From the IMG/VR virus record IMGVR_UViG_3300047388_000065, positions 1 to 42,246 of that record: 42,246 nucleotides of DNA; one strand, written 5' to 3'. Shown in pieces: positions 1 to 7,701 of the stretch. Numbering within the stretch: position 1 is the stretch's first letter; the number at the start of each line of letters is the position of its first letter. The translations under genes were made by a program, and so were the position numbers. The DNA comes from a virus. A model generated the notes under the pieces. It worked only from the letters and a program-made list of their open reading frames with translations, did no database searches and was not told the origin of the DNA.

Positions 1-127
1 ACCCGGCCGAGCACGGCGGGTCGATCCCGCGGGGCGAAGTGAACGCCGCCGTCGACCACCTGGCCCGCCATTTCAAGATCGTGCGGGCCTACTGCGACCC
101 GCGGGACTGGCAGTCCGAGATCGGCGA
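1..127. repeat. Terminal direct repeat, left copy (circular contig overlap)
   Basis: Bases 1-127 are identical to 42120-42246. The repeat falls inside the terminase large-subunit gene and joining the copies restores its frame, so this is most likely assembly overlap of a circular (or circularly permuted) molecule of about 42,119 bp rather than a biological terminal repeat. Confidence 0.95.
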
Positions 128-449
128 TTGGGCGCTGCGGTTCGGTGAGGACGTATTCCTCGAGTGGGCGACGTACCGGATACGGCAGATGCACGACGCG
201 CTCGCCCGCTCGGTGACTGACCTCGCGTCAGGCCGGTCGACGCATGACGACTGTCAGACGACTGCGGCGCATGTGGCGAACGCTAGGAAGATCGCGAAGC
301 CGGGTGACCGGTACATCCTCGCTAAACCGAACGACCACCAGAAGATCGACATGGCGATGGCCGACACCCTCGCGCATGAAGCCGGCGAAGACGCGATCGT
401 GGCTGGTTGGGGCGTTGAGAAGCCTGTCTATTACGTCTATACCGCCTAG
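1..449 (+). CDS. terL: Terminase large subunit, C-terminal part (continues from the right end)
   Basis: This is the 3' end of the packaging motor gene whose 5' part lies at 40928-42246. Across the circular junction the protein is about 546 residues. This part carries the end of the RNase H-fold nuclease: a conserved CDPRDW segment and a late acidic motif (KIDMAMAD) that, with the earlier GFDGS motif, would bind the metal ions that cut concatemeric DNA. An internal ATG at position 39 also gives an open frame, but it is not the true start. The stop at 447-449 sits 9 bases before the portal gene, whose AGGAGG ribosome site overlaps it. Confidence 0.93.
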   Translation, partial: PAEHGGSIPRGEVNAAVDHLARHFKIVRAYCDPRDWQSEIGDWALRFGEDVFLEWATYRIRQMHDALARSVTDLASGRSTHDDCQTTAAHVANARKIAKPGDRYILAKPNDHQKIDMAMADTLAHEAGEDAIVAGWGVEKPVYYVYTA

Positions 450-458
450 GAGGGCTGC

Positions 459-2036
459 GTGTCATTGACCCCCGATCAGGCGATGGCACTCGGCCGCCGA
501 ATGTGGCAGCAGATTGAACGCAGACGCTTCTCTGGTGGCGCGGGTGGGCTCGTCCATCCTGCCGGTATCCGCGGCTGTCTCGACTATTACCGGGGCTTGC
601 ACAACCTCCGGTTCGTATCGGATGAGTTCACGGAGCATTTCAAGCAGCGGTTCGTCGGGTTCTCCGACAACTGGTGCGCACCCGTCATCGACTCGACCGC
701 AGAGCGGCTGAACTGGATGGGTCTACGCCTGGACGACGACACCGACGAGGGTGGCGCGCGAGACCAGGACCGGCGCGAGGCCGACGCCGACTTCCAGCGC
801 GTCATGGAAGCCAACGACGTGCAGTCCGGCATGTCCGAAGCGTTCACAGTCGCGTTGGCCGCTGGGCGGTCGTTCGCGCTCGTCTGGGGCAACCCGGACG
901 ACGAGCAGACGCCGATCGTGTCATTCGAGCACCCGGAGTTCTGCACGCTCGCGATCAACCCCGACACGCGCCGGACGACGGCGGCAGCGAAGGGTTGGCT
1001 TGACGGCGGGAAAGGATTCCTGACCCTTTACACCGCGGATGAAGTGTGGAAGTGGCAGTGGTCGGTTTCGGATTCGTTCCAATACGACCCGCGTAAGCAG
1101 CCGCAATGGGAACCCCGCCCGGAGCCGGACGAGACGTGGCCGATCCCGAATCCGATGGGCCGGGTTCCGATGGTGGAGTTCCGCAACCAGACCCTGCTCG
1201 ACGACATGCCGCTCTCCGATCTTGCGGGTGTGGCGGCGATGCAGGACGCGATCAACCTGACCTGGGCGTACCTGTTCAACGCGCTGGACTTCGCGTCGCT
1301 GCCGCAGCGTGTCGTCACCGGCGCGGACGTGCCGAAACGGCCGATCCTCGACGATAGTGGGCAAGTGATCGGGTCGACACCGGTCACGTTGAAGGAACTG
1401 AAAGAAGATCGGCTGCTGTGGGTCACCGACCCCAACGCGAAGACCAGCTCATGGCCGGCCGCTGACTTGCAGTCATTCGCGAAGATCATCGAAATGGCGA
1501 TGCAGCACGTCGCCTCACAAACCCGCACCCCGCCCCACTACCTGATGGGGCAAATGTCGAACATCGCCGCCGAATCATTGACCGTCGCCGAAACGGGACT
1601 GGTCGCGAAGGTGATGCAACGCCAGCAGTACTTCACCCGGCCCGTGCGTGATCTGCATTCACTGGTAGCGCTCGCACAAGGCGACACGGGTAAGGCGAAA
1701 GCCGCCGCCACGGGCAAGGTTGTCTGGTCCGACCCGCAATACCGGTCGCTGGCGCAGAAGACCGACGCGTTCCTGAAACTCGGGCAGGCCGGTCTGCCGT
1801 TGCAATACCGCCTCGAATGGTGGGGGCTCGACCCGTCCGACGTGGAGCGGGTCATCGAAATGGCGAAGGCCAACCCCGAACTGATGGTCTCCGGCACACC
1901 GATCCACGCCGCCCCCGGACAACCGCTGCCGCGCGGATTCAACGAGATCCAAGCCGAATCCGCCACACCCGACGAGACCGCACAAACCACGAGTACATCC
2001 CCTGACGTAACACCTACGTCGCGCAACGCGGCGTAG
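459..2036 (+). CDS. Portal protein (SPP1 gp6-like)
   Basis: 525-residue portal protein forming the dodecameric ring at the capsid vertex through which DNA enters and leaves. It follows terL directly, the standard position. The sequence has the usual portal pattern: an N-terminal region with a YYRGLHNLRF motif, a central helix-rich region (AAMQDAINLTWAYLFNALDF) and a late segment around RTPPHYLMGQ that is typical of actinophage portals. The GTG start at 459 is preceded by a strong AGGAGG site. The C-terminus is a Thr/Ser/Pro-rich tail. The length fits the family. Confidence 0.93.
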   Translation: MSLTPDQAMALGRRMWQQIERRRFSGGAGGLVHPAGIRGCLDYYRGLHNLRFVSDEFTEHFKQRFVGFSDNWCAPVIDSTAERLNWMGLRLDDDTDEGGARDQDRREADADFQRVMEANDVQSGMSEAFTVALAAGRSFALVWGNPDDEQTPIVSFEHPEFCTLAINPDTRRTTAAAKGWLDGGKGFLTLYTADEVWKWQWSVSDSFQYDPRKQPQWEPRPEPDETWPIPNPMGRVPMVEFRNQTLLDDMPLSDLAGVAAMQDAINLTWAYLFNALDFASLPQRVVTGADVPKRPILDDSGQVIGSTPVTLKELKEDRLLWVTDPNAKTSSWPAADLQSFAKIIEMAMQHVASQTRTPPHYLMGQMSNIAAESLTVAETGLVAKVMQRQQYFTRPVRDLHSLVALAQGDTGKAKAAATGKVVWSDPQYRSLAQKTDAFLKLGQAGLPLQYRLEWWGLDPSDVERVIEMAKANPELMVSGTPIHAAPGQPLPRGFNEIQAESATPDETAQTTSTSPDVTPTSRNAA

Positions 2037-2062
2037 CACACCTTCCGCAACGGGAGACCCGC

Positions 2063-2722
2063 ATGTCCGCACCAACCGCTGAAGAACAGGCCGCCGCCGC
2101 CGCAGAGGCAGAAGCCGCCGCAACTGCCGATGAGGTCGACGACGAGGCGACAGCCCGCGCAGCCTTGGCTGACAAGGGCAAGCAGGCCCTCGACCGGATG
2201 AAGGCCGAACGGAACCAGGCGAAAGCCGACCTCGCGAAGTACAAGGCGCTCGGCCTCGACCCCGACAAGCTGCAAGAGCTCATCGGGAAGTCGGAGACCG
2301 ACAAGCAGGCCGCCGAAGCGGAGCGGGTACGCCGCGAAGCCGAATCGGCCGCGCTGGCGAAGGCGAACGACCGCCTCATCCGTGCACAGGTCACCCTCGC
2401 CGCGACCGGGAAACTCGCCAATCCGGCGATAGCGCTGCGACTGCTCGACCTGTCGTCATTCGACGTCGATGACGACGGGGAAGTCGACGCCACAGCCATT
2501 GTCGCGGCGGTCGACGAACTGCTCGCGAAAGAGCCCTACCTCGCGCAAGGCGAGAGCAAAAGATTCCAAGGCGGCGGCGACCAGGGCCCGAAGGACAGCC
2601 CTGGCGGCGGCGCGCAACTCACGCAAGCCGACGTGGACCGCATGTACGCGGCGCGTGACATCGCAGGAATCGAGAAGGCCCGCCTAGACGGCCGACTCAA
2701 CAAACTGCTCGGCATCACCTAA
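2063..2722 (+). CDS. Capsid scaffolding protein
   Basis: 219 residues, acidic and Ala/Glu/Lys-rich, predicted largely helical with coiled-coil character from about 15 to 115 (repeated AEA, ERNQAKADLAKYK and EAERVRREAESAALAK patterns). Its place between portal and major capsid genes, its composition and a C-terminal basic helix ending LNKLLGIT are the usual signs of a scaffolding protein that templates procapsid assembly and then leaves. No protease domain is visible. A short 75-bp gap with an AAGGGA ribosome site separates it from the capsid gene. Confidence 0.85.
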   Translation: MSAPTAEEQAAAAAEAEAAATADEVDDEATARAALADKGKQALDRMKAERNQAKADLAKYKALGLDPDKLQELIGKSETDKQAAEAERVRREAESAALAKANDRLIRAQVTLAATGKLANPAIALRLLDLSSFDVDDDGEVDATAIVAAVDELLAKEPYLAQGESKRFQGGGDQGPKDSPGGGAQLTQADVDRMYAARDIAGIEKARLDGRLNKLLGIT

Positions 2723-2797
2723 ACCAAACGCACGACCGCAGCCCGCACCATCCGGTGACGGGGCTTCACGGCGTGCCCGTAAGAAGGGAACGCCGTC

Positions 2798-3853
2798 ATG
2801 GCGATCACTCTGTTCCAGCCGACCATCTGGTCGGCACAGATTCTCTCGGTCCTTGAGAAGAGTCTCGTCTTCGGCGGCGCGCCTTGCAGCAACCGCAACT
2901 ACGAGGGCGAGATCACCGGGTACGGCTCGTCGGTGAAGATCACCGCGATCGGCACCCCGACCATCGGTGACTACACCAAAGACACCGACATGACCACGCA
3001 AGTCCTCACGGACTCGCAGCAGACCCTCACCATCGACCAGTCGAAGTACTTCAACTTCGAGGTCGACGACATCGACATGGCGCAGGTCCGTGCAGGCGGC
3101 GCGTTGATGGCTGAGGCGACCGAGAAGGCCGGTTACGCCCTGCGCGACGTTGCCGACCAGTACATCGCGGCGAAGATGGCTGCGGGTGCCGGCACGTCGC
3201 TGGGGCTCGTGGACGCGACAACGGTCACGAACGTCTACGACCAGCTTCTCGTCCCTGCGTCGGTGAAGCTCGACCAGAACAACGTCCCCACCGAGGGACG
3301 GTTCGCCGTCATCTCACCGGCCGCCTACGGCAAGTTGCAGCTTGACTCGCGGTTCATCAAGTACAACGAGTCGGGCACGTCGGCGTTGCACAACGGCATG
3401 ATCGGTGACGCCGCCGGCTTCACCATCATGAAGTCGAACAACACGTTCCAGGCCAACCGCGGCACGATCACGGCGACTACCCACTCCGGTACGAAGGTGA
3501 TCGACGGTGCCGCGGCTGGCACGTTCAGCCAGGGCGATGTCGGGCTGACCATCACGGGGACGGGTGTCGGCGCGTCGAACACTGTCGCGTCGGTCTCCGC
3601 AGACGGCACGTCGGTGACGACGACCGTCAACTCGACCGCGTCGGCGACGGTGGCGGATGTCGCGATCGCTGGTGGCGGGCAGCTCGCCTACATCGGTTCG
3701 GCGATGGGCACGTCCTACGCCGAGCAGATCAACAAGGTTGAGGCGTTCCGTCCGCAGAAGCGGTTCGCTGACGCCCTGAAGGGCCTGCACCTGTATGGCG
3801 CGAAGGTCGTCCGCCCGGAGGCACTGGTCGTCGCCTCGGTGAAGACCTCGTAA
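2798..3853 (+). CDS. Major capsid protein with inserted beta-rich domain
   Basis: 351-residue major capsid protein of the HK97 fold. The N-terminal part (about 1-215) and the C-terminal segment (about 298-345, with SYAEQINKVEAFRPQKRFAD and GLHLYGAKVVRP) match actinophage and P22-type coat proteins. Between them, residues about 221-294 form a Gly/Ser/Thr/Val-rich stretch (TKVIDGAAAGTF, LTITGTGVGAS) that looks like a beta-sandwich insertion, probably exposed on the capsid surface. An AAGGGA site lies upstream of the ATG. The gene is followed by a perfect hairpin. Confidence 0.93.
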   Translation: MAITLFQPTIWSAQILSVLEKSLVFGGAPCSNRNYEGEITGYGSSVKITAIGTPTIGDYTKDTDMTTQVLTDSQQTLTIDQSKYFNFEVDDIDMAQVRAGGALMAEATEKAGYALRDVADQYIAAKMAAGAGTSLGLVDATTVTNVYDQLLVPASVKLDQNNVPTEGRFAVISPAAYGKLQLDSRFIKYNESGTSALHNGMIGDAAGFTIMKSNNTFQANRGTITATTHSGTKVIDGAAAGTFSQGDVGLTITGTGVGASNTVASVSADGTSVTTTVNSTASATVADVAIAGGGQLAYIGSAMGTSYAEQINKVEAFRPQKRFADALKGLHLYGAKVVRPEALVVASVKTS

Positions 3854-3863
3854 CAACCCGGAC

Positions 3864-3895
3864 GGCGGGGAACCGACCCCCTTCGGTTCCCCGCC
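3864..3895 (+). terminator. Hairpin after the capsid gene (13-bp stem, no U-tract)
   Basis: A perfect 13-bp inverted repeat (3864-3876 with 3883-3895) encloses a 6-nt loop, 11 bases after the capsid stop. There is no T-run behind it, so it may be an attenuating or intrinsic terminator of the U-less actinobacterial kind, or an mRNA 3'-end stabiliser that lets capsid mRNA exceed downstream genes. Confidence 0.6.
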
Positions 3896-3921
3896 TCACC
3901 TTTCACGGAAGGGAGGCCCGC

Positions 3922-4191
3922 GTGAGCGAGCCCACCAACGAAACCGAACCCGAAACCGCGGCTGTCGATGCCCCGGTTGAGGATGACGGCCCGGACATGG
4001 TGACGGAGCGGCACACGTTCGGCGGCGAAGGCCCCGAAGGTCAGCCCGACACCGTTGACGAGACCGCCAGCGTCCCTCAGGACGAGGCTGAGTCTGCCGT
4101 GGAGCCGGTCGAACCCGACCCGGCGGCGGAAGTAGTCGAGCCCGTGCAGGAGCCTGTTGAGGCGCCGGCAGAGCCGCAGCCTGAGGGCTAA
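3922..4191 (+). CDS. Acidic Pro/Glu-rich protein of unknown function
   Basis: 89 residues, almost entirely Glu, Asp, Pro, Val and Ala, with no recognisable fold; it is probably disordered. The GTG start has a strong AAGGGAGG site in front, and the stop abuts the ATG of the next gene (TAAATG), so it is translated with the head-tail genes. Small acidic proteins in this position occur in other actinophages, but their role is not known to me. It could be a head accessory peptide or a linker for the connector genes. Confidence 0.7.
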   Translation: MSEPTNETEPETAAVDAPVEDDGPDMVTERHTFGGEGPEGQPDTVDETASVPQDEAESAVEPVEPDPAAEVVEPVQEPVEAPAEPQPEG

Positions 4192-4773
4192 ATGTTGACC
4201 CCGCTAGCCACTCAGGACGACTTGGACGACCGCAACATCGTCGTCCCTGACGACCTGAACGGTGATGTTCTGCTCGCGACCGCCGCGGATGCGGTGCGGG
4301 ACGCTGCGGGCTGCGCGATCACGCAAGAAACATCCACGGTCACGCTCGTCGTGGACGATTACCGGTCTTCGTTCGATCTTCCTGCTGGCCCTGTCACCGC
4401 TGTCGCGTCGATCACCGTCAACGCGGTTGTAGTGACGGGCTGGCGGAAGGTCGGCGACACCATCTACATGCCGACCACCTGGCAGCCCGACTGCTTACCG
4501 GTCGAGGTCACTGTCACCTATACGCACGGCCTGCCGATCGTCCCGACAGACATCGTTGACTTGGTGTGCGGGATGGTGTCGATCGCGTCGGCGCAGGACG
4601 GCTCCTACGGCGGTTCGGCGTTGACGCATCAGATCAAACTCGGCGACTACGCGGAGACGGCGATCAACCCGCCCGGTACCGAGTCACCGTCACCGTTCGC
4701 GCTGCCCGATTCGGTGCGTGAGCGGTTGCGGGTGCGGTTCGGGGCGTCGGCCGCTGTCGTCAAGGTCCGCTAA
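4192..4773 (+). CDS. Head-to-tail adaptor (connector)
   Basis: 193 residues starting MLTPLATQDDLDDR, followed by a helical region and a central beta region (YRSSFDLPAGPVTAVASITV). This is the usual pattern of the gp6/gp15-like adaptor that docks under the portal ring. It lies first in a run of four short overlapping genes between capsid and major tail protein, the standard adaptor, stopper, gp10-like, terminator order. Its stop overlaps the ATG of the next gene by one base. Confidence 0.82.
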   Translation: MLTPLATQDDLDDRNIVVPDDLNGDVLLATAADAVRDAAGCAITQETSTVTLVVDDYRSSFDLPAGPVTAVASITVNAVVVTGWRKVGDTIYMPTTWQPDCLPVEVTVTYTHGLPIVPTDIVDLVCGMVSIASAQDGSYGGSALTHQIKLGDYAETAINPPGTESPSPFALPDSVRERLRVRFGASAAVVKVR

Positions 4774-5090
4774 TGCGCGGCGTCGCGTCACTATTCACGC
4801 AGACAGTGACCGTGAAGACCTACCAAGGCGCCGGTGCTTACGGTGGCAGCTTCTCGACCCCCGTGACGGTGAAATGCTTCATCAACGACGCACGCAAACT
4901 CGTCCGCGCACCTGACGGCACCGAAGTCGTGTCCTCCACGACCCTCTATGCACCTCTCGCAGCGGTGGATGCATTCGCGGTCGGCTCCAAAGTGACAGTC
5001 AACGACCGTGAGGCGACCGTGCTCGGCGCCTACCGGCGCAACAGCGCAGGGCCAGCGTCGGCGTTCCACACGCAAGTGGATCTGACGTGA
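4773..5090 (+). CDS. Head-tail stopper (head closure protein)
   Basis: 105 residues, beta-rich, with the pattern TVTVKTYQGAGAYGGSFSTP near the start and VNDREATVLGAYRRN near the end. Size, order and motifs fit the SPP1 gp16-like stopper that plugs the connector after packaging. Its start overlaps the preceding stop (TAATG) and its stop overlaps the next GTG (GTGA), so it is translationally coupled on both sides. Confidence 0.8.
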   Translation: MRGVASLFTQTVTVKTYQGAGAYGGSFSTPVTVKCFINDARKLVRAPDGTEVVSSTTLYAPLAAVDAFAVGSKVTVNDREATVLGAYRRNSAGPASAFHTQVDLT

Positions 5091-5449
5091 GCGACCTCGT
5101 CCTCAACGACACGCTGCTGCTCGAGGTCGCGACAGCGCGACGGCGGGGGTTGAAGACGGGCGCGCAACTGATTCTTGCGCTCGCTGACGAGGGTGCGCCG
5201 CGTGAACCGGAGCCCCGTCACGGCGTCCACATGACAGAGACAGGCTTCACCCGGATTGAGGTCGGCCCGGACGGTGAAGACGTGGCAGCGATCGGTTACG
5301 GCGCGTTCTGGGCCGTGTTCCAGCATGAAGACCTCACCTACAACCACCCCCACGGCGGCCACGCGAAGTTCCTGAGTTTGGCGGTTGTTGAGGGTGAGCG
5401 GCCGGCGCTGGAAGCGGTCGCCGCAGGCATCCGCGAGTTGCTGGCGTGA
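5087..5449 (+). CDS. HK97 gp10-like head-tail joining / tail completion protein
   Basis: 120 residues. The central part (VAAIGYGAFWAVFQHEDLTY, then HPHGGHAKFL) matches the histidine-containing core of HK97 gp10-like proteins that sit at the neck. The gene is locked between the stopper and the tail terminator by 4-bp GTGA overlaps. The function is inferred from motif and order. Confidence 0.78.
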   Translation: MSDLVLNDTLLLEVATARRRGLKTGAQLILALADEGAPREPEPRHGVHMTETGFTRIEVGPDGEDVAAIGYGAFWAVFQHEDLTYNHPHGGHAKFLSLAVVEGERPALEAVAAGIRELLA

Positions 5450-5889
5450 GTACCAGCACGGATCTGCTGAGCGGCGTCGCTGGTGTGCTTCAGGCTGGCG
5501 GTGTCGTCACCTGGCGCACGGACGGCTCGGACTATCTCTCGTCCGAGACGGGGCTGACGTTCAAAGACATGCCGCCCGACCCTGACCGCCTCGTCGTGCT
5601 CACGACGTTCGGTGCGAGCGACAATCCGAAGCTCCCGCTCGGCCAGCCGCAGGTACAGGTCCGGTTCCGTGGCACCACAGACCCGCGCGATGTCGATGAA
5701 CTCGGCGACTCGGCGTTCGTACTACTGCACGGCCTCACCAACCGCGTCTTCGGGTCCTGCCACCTGATCCAGATGCTTCGCGTCAACTCGATCCCGCTCG
5801 GCATGGACCAGCAGTCACGACGGTGGGAACGCAGCGACAACTACGCGCTGGATGTCGACTACCCGACAACCGTGAACCGCCCGACCTAA
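5446..5889 (+). CDS. Tail terminator protein
   Basis: 147 residues, mixed alpha/beta, with an early LLSGVAGVLQAGG helix, a VQVRFRGTTDP strand and a late RRWERSDNYALDVDYP segment. These are typical of the terminator that caps the tail tube and joins it to the head. It is the last gene before the major tail protein, and the GTG start overlaps the previous stop by four bases. Assignment rests on order and pattern. Confidence 0.78.
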   Translation: MSTSTDLLSGVAGVLQAGGVVTWRTDGSDYLSSETGLTFKDMPPDPDRLVVLTTFGASDNPKLPLGQPQVQVRFRGTTDPRDVDELGDSAFVLLHGLTNRVFGSCHLIQMLRVNSIPLGMDQQSRRWERSDNYALDVDYPTTVNRPT

Positions 5890-5958
5890 TACAGCCCCTC
5901 TGACTCCCGCACGCGCCGCGTGACGGGTGTTTCGGCACGCCACAAGGAGGCACCCGCC

Positions 5959-6675
5959 GTGAGCACAACGCTTGCAAGAAAGTTCAAGATCGACGTGACG
6001 ACCGACCTGACGCTTGCGGGCGGATGGCTGGCTTTGAACGGCGTCGATGACTTCAACCCGTCGATCACCCCAGCGACGGAAGACACGTCCGCCTACGACA
6101 CGACCGGGTGGACGACGAAAGAGATCACGATGCAGGACTGGTCGGCGGTCGCGCAGTTCTTCCGCCGCGTCACGTCCGGCACCTACGACGCCGGTCAGGA
6201 ACTCGTCCGGGCCTGCGTGGGGCAGTTCGGCACCGCCGCACGCTGTGGCGTGCGCTGGTATGACCGCAACGGCGGCCCCGAAGCCTATTCGGGTGTGGCG
6301 TTGGTGCAGTGGGCGCGGACGAACACGGCTGTCGCGAACGTGGAGAAGGCGACCGTCACGTTCATGGCCACCGACATCCCGCTGAACCTGAACATCATCA
6401 ACCCGTATAACGTCGCGCTCGCCCCCGTCGTCGCCGGTGCTTCCCCTTCGGCTGCTGCGGCCACGACGAGCATCGCGATCTTCGGGCAGTACTTCACCGG
6501 CACCGTGGGCGCGTCGCACGTCACGATCGGCGGCACGAACGCCACGTCGTACAGCGTCATCAACGACGGCCTGATCTCTGCTGTGATGCCGGCGGGTTCG
6601 GCGGGTTCGGCCCCGATCGTGGTGACGAACGCAGTCGGCGCGTCGAACAGCTTCCCGTATACGCGGGGCGCGTAG
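5959..6675 (+). CDS. Major tail protein with C-terminal IPT/TIG-like domain
   Basis: 238 residues when started at the GTG at 5959, chosen because AAGGAGG lies just upstream; a longer frame from 5920 has no such site. Residues about 1-155 are the tail-tube domain (RKFKIDVTTDLTLAGGWLAL, with TTKEITMQDWSAV). Residues about 160-236 form an Ig-like IPT/TIG domain (SIAIFGQYFTG, VTIGGTNATSYSV, APIVVTNAVGASN) expected to project from the tube surface. Such domains are common decorations of siphovirus tails. The gene is followed by a 14-bp hairpin. Confidence 0.92.
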   Translation: MSTTLARKFKIDVTTDLTLAGGWLALNGVDDFNPSITPATEDTSAYDTTGWTTKEITMQDWSAVAQFFRRVTSGTYDAGQELVRACVGQFGTAARCGVRWYDRNGGPEAYSGVALVQWARTNTAVANVEKATVTFMATDIPLNLNIINPYNVALAPVVAGASPSAAAATTSIAIFGQYFTGTVGASHVTIGGTNATSYSVINDGLISAVMPAGSAGSAPIVVTNAVGASNSFPYTRGA

Positions 6676-6685
6676 TTCCTAGTCG

Positions 6686-6723
6686 GGTTGGTGGCGCGGC
6701 CCCGGCTGTCCGCGCCACCAACC
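6686..6723 (+). terminator. Hairpin after the major tail gene (14-bp stem, no U-tract)
   Basis: A perfect 14-bp inverted repeat (6686-6699 with 6710-6723) with a 10-nt loop begins 10 bases after the tail-protein stop. As after the capsid gene, no T-run follows. Both highly expressed structural genes are therefore followed by the same kind of structure, which fits attenuation or mRNA end protection. Confidence 0.6.
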
Positions 6724-6762
6724 TTCACAGCCGTCCAGCCGGGACAGCCGAAGGGCATTCAC

Positions 6763-7005
6763 ATGCTCAAAAATGTCGTCCTGCATATCACCGAGCCCGG
6801 TCGAGGCACCCTCGAGGTCGAGGGACATCCGCTCAAAGGCATCGTCGGGATCAGCCTCACGCACCGCGTGACAGAGTTCGCGCGACTTACGGTCGAGCTG
6901 GTCATGCATGAGATCGAAGTCGATGGGCAGATGCAGGTCATGGTTCCGGAAAAGACCCGTGACTCCCTAGTCGCGCTCGGGTGGGTTGAGCCTTATGCCC
7001 GCTAA
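6763..7005 (+). CDS. Small conserved tail-region protein
   Basis: 80 residues starting MLKNVVLHITEPGRG. The ATG at 6763 has a GAAGGG site; the longer frame from 6688 would run through the hairpin and is unlikely. The pattern (EVEGHPLKGIVGISLTHRV, then LVMHEIEVDG) is a compact beta protein. Proteins like this sit between the major tail protein and the tail chaperone in other actinophages. It is assumed to act in tail assembly; the exact role is unknown. Confidence 0.7.
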   Translation: MLKNVVLHITEPGRGTLEVEGHPLKGIVGISLTHRVTEFARLTVELVMHEIEVDGQMQVMVPEKTRDSLVALGWVEPYAR

Positions 7006-7537
7006 ACCGTGGGTCGTCCTCCCCCTCGTCCTACCGGTGGGGGACAAGGAATACAGGGTGCAGCCCGTCACCTATGAGGACGGGTTGACGCTGATCGCGG
7101 TCAACAACAGCGACTCGGAAACGATCACCGACAAGGACGACGACGAGACACTGTTCAAACTCGTCATGGGCGACACGTGGGCCGAAATGCTGACCGACCG
7201 CTGCCCCTATCCGGTGATGTGGCGTGCCGGGATGGCGTCCATGCAGTACCAGGCCGCGCTCGTCAACGGTCTCGACTCTACGTCCGCAGTGGAGATCGGT
7301 GAACGTGTCTGGAATTCCGGTATCGACCCGGAACTGATGGCCGCGATGGTGGCCGCGGCCGACTTCAGCAAGACCTCGAAGCCATCGACCAGTACGGGTA
7401 CGGCGTCAAAGACCCCGCCACGGGCCTCTACGAAGGCTACGAGGTCCCGAAAAGCCACCCCGCGAACCGCGACAGCAAACAAGCCGCCGGCACGCCGATC
7501 GAGTGGCCCGCGCTCCTCGAGCAGTGGCCGCTCCTGA
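6995..7537 (+). CDS. Tail assembly chaperone, upstream (G) frame
   Basis: About 180 residues in this frame; a TTG at 6986 is an alternative start. Residues 1-125 form a helical chaperone domain (VQPVTYEDGLTLIAVNN, DRCPYPVMWRAGMASMQYQA) that would bind the tape measure and the tail protein during tail assembly. After about base 7375 this frame turns into Ser/Thr/Lys/Arg-rich low complexity, while the -1 frame shows good coding character to 7701, so most of the tail here may be what is read when the ribosome does not shift. It overlaps the preceding stop. Confidence 0.8.
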   Translation: MPAKPWVVLPLVLPVGDKEYRVQPVTYEDGLTLIAVNNSDSETITDKDDDETLFKLVMGDTWAEMLTDRCPYPVMWRAGMASMQYQAALVNGLDSTSAVEIGERVWNSGIDPELMAAMVAAADFSKTSKPSTSTGTASKTPPRASTKATRSRKATPRTATANKPPARRSSGPRSSSSGRS

Positions 7538-7701
7538 CCGCTGACTTCGCGTCCGAATACGGCATCCGCCTGCACGAAACACCGTTGCGGTGGCCCGAAT
7601 TCGCGGCGCTGCTCGACGGGCTGCTGTGCGCTGACACGCGGCTGACCCGCCACTTCGCCCCACCCGAGCCCGAACAAGGCGGTGAGTCCGATCCCGGTTA
7701 G
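7303..7701 (+). CDS. Tail assembly chaperone, downstream (T) frame, reached by -1 frameshift
   Basis: The frame one base back is open from 7303 to the TAG at 7699-7701. From about 7361-7378 onward it has strongly G/C third positions and protein-like sequence (LEAIDQYGYGVKDP, IEWPALLEQWPLLTADF, LRWPEFAALLDGLL). It has no convincing start of its own and ends 20 bases inside the tape-measure gene, the classic lambda G/GT layout, so it should be made as an extension of the upstream chaperone. I find no canonical X-XXY-YYZ slippery heptamer in the overlap, so the shift site is undefined. Confidence 0.75.
   Translation, partial: TCLEFRYRPGTDGRDGGRGRLQQDLEAIDQYGYGVKDPATGLYEGYEVPKSHPANRDSKQAAGTPIEWPALLEQWPLLTADFASEYGIRLHETPLRWPEFAALLDGLLCADTRLTRHFAPPEPEQGGESDPG

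Noticed and set aside
5920-5958. Longer N-terminus for the major tail protein
   Set aside because: The AAGGAGG site at 5944-5950 lies inside this extension and positions the start at 5959.
7442-7456. A-AAA-G slip-like motif in the chaperone overlap
   Set aside because: It lies about 70 bases after the point where the -1 frame already shows strong coding character, so it is probably not the shift site.
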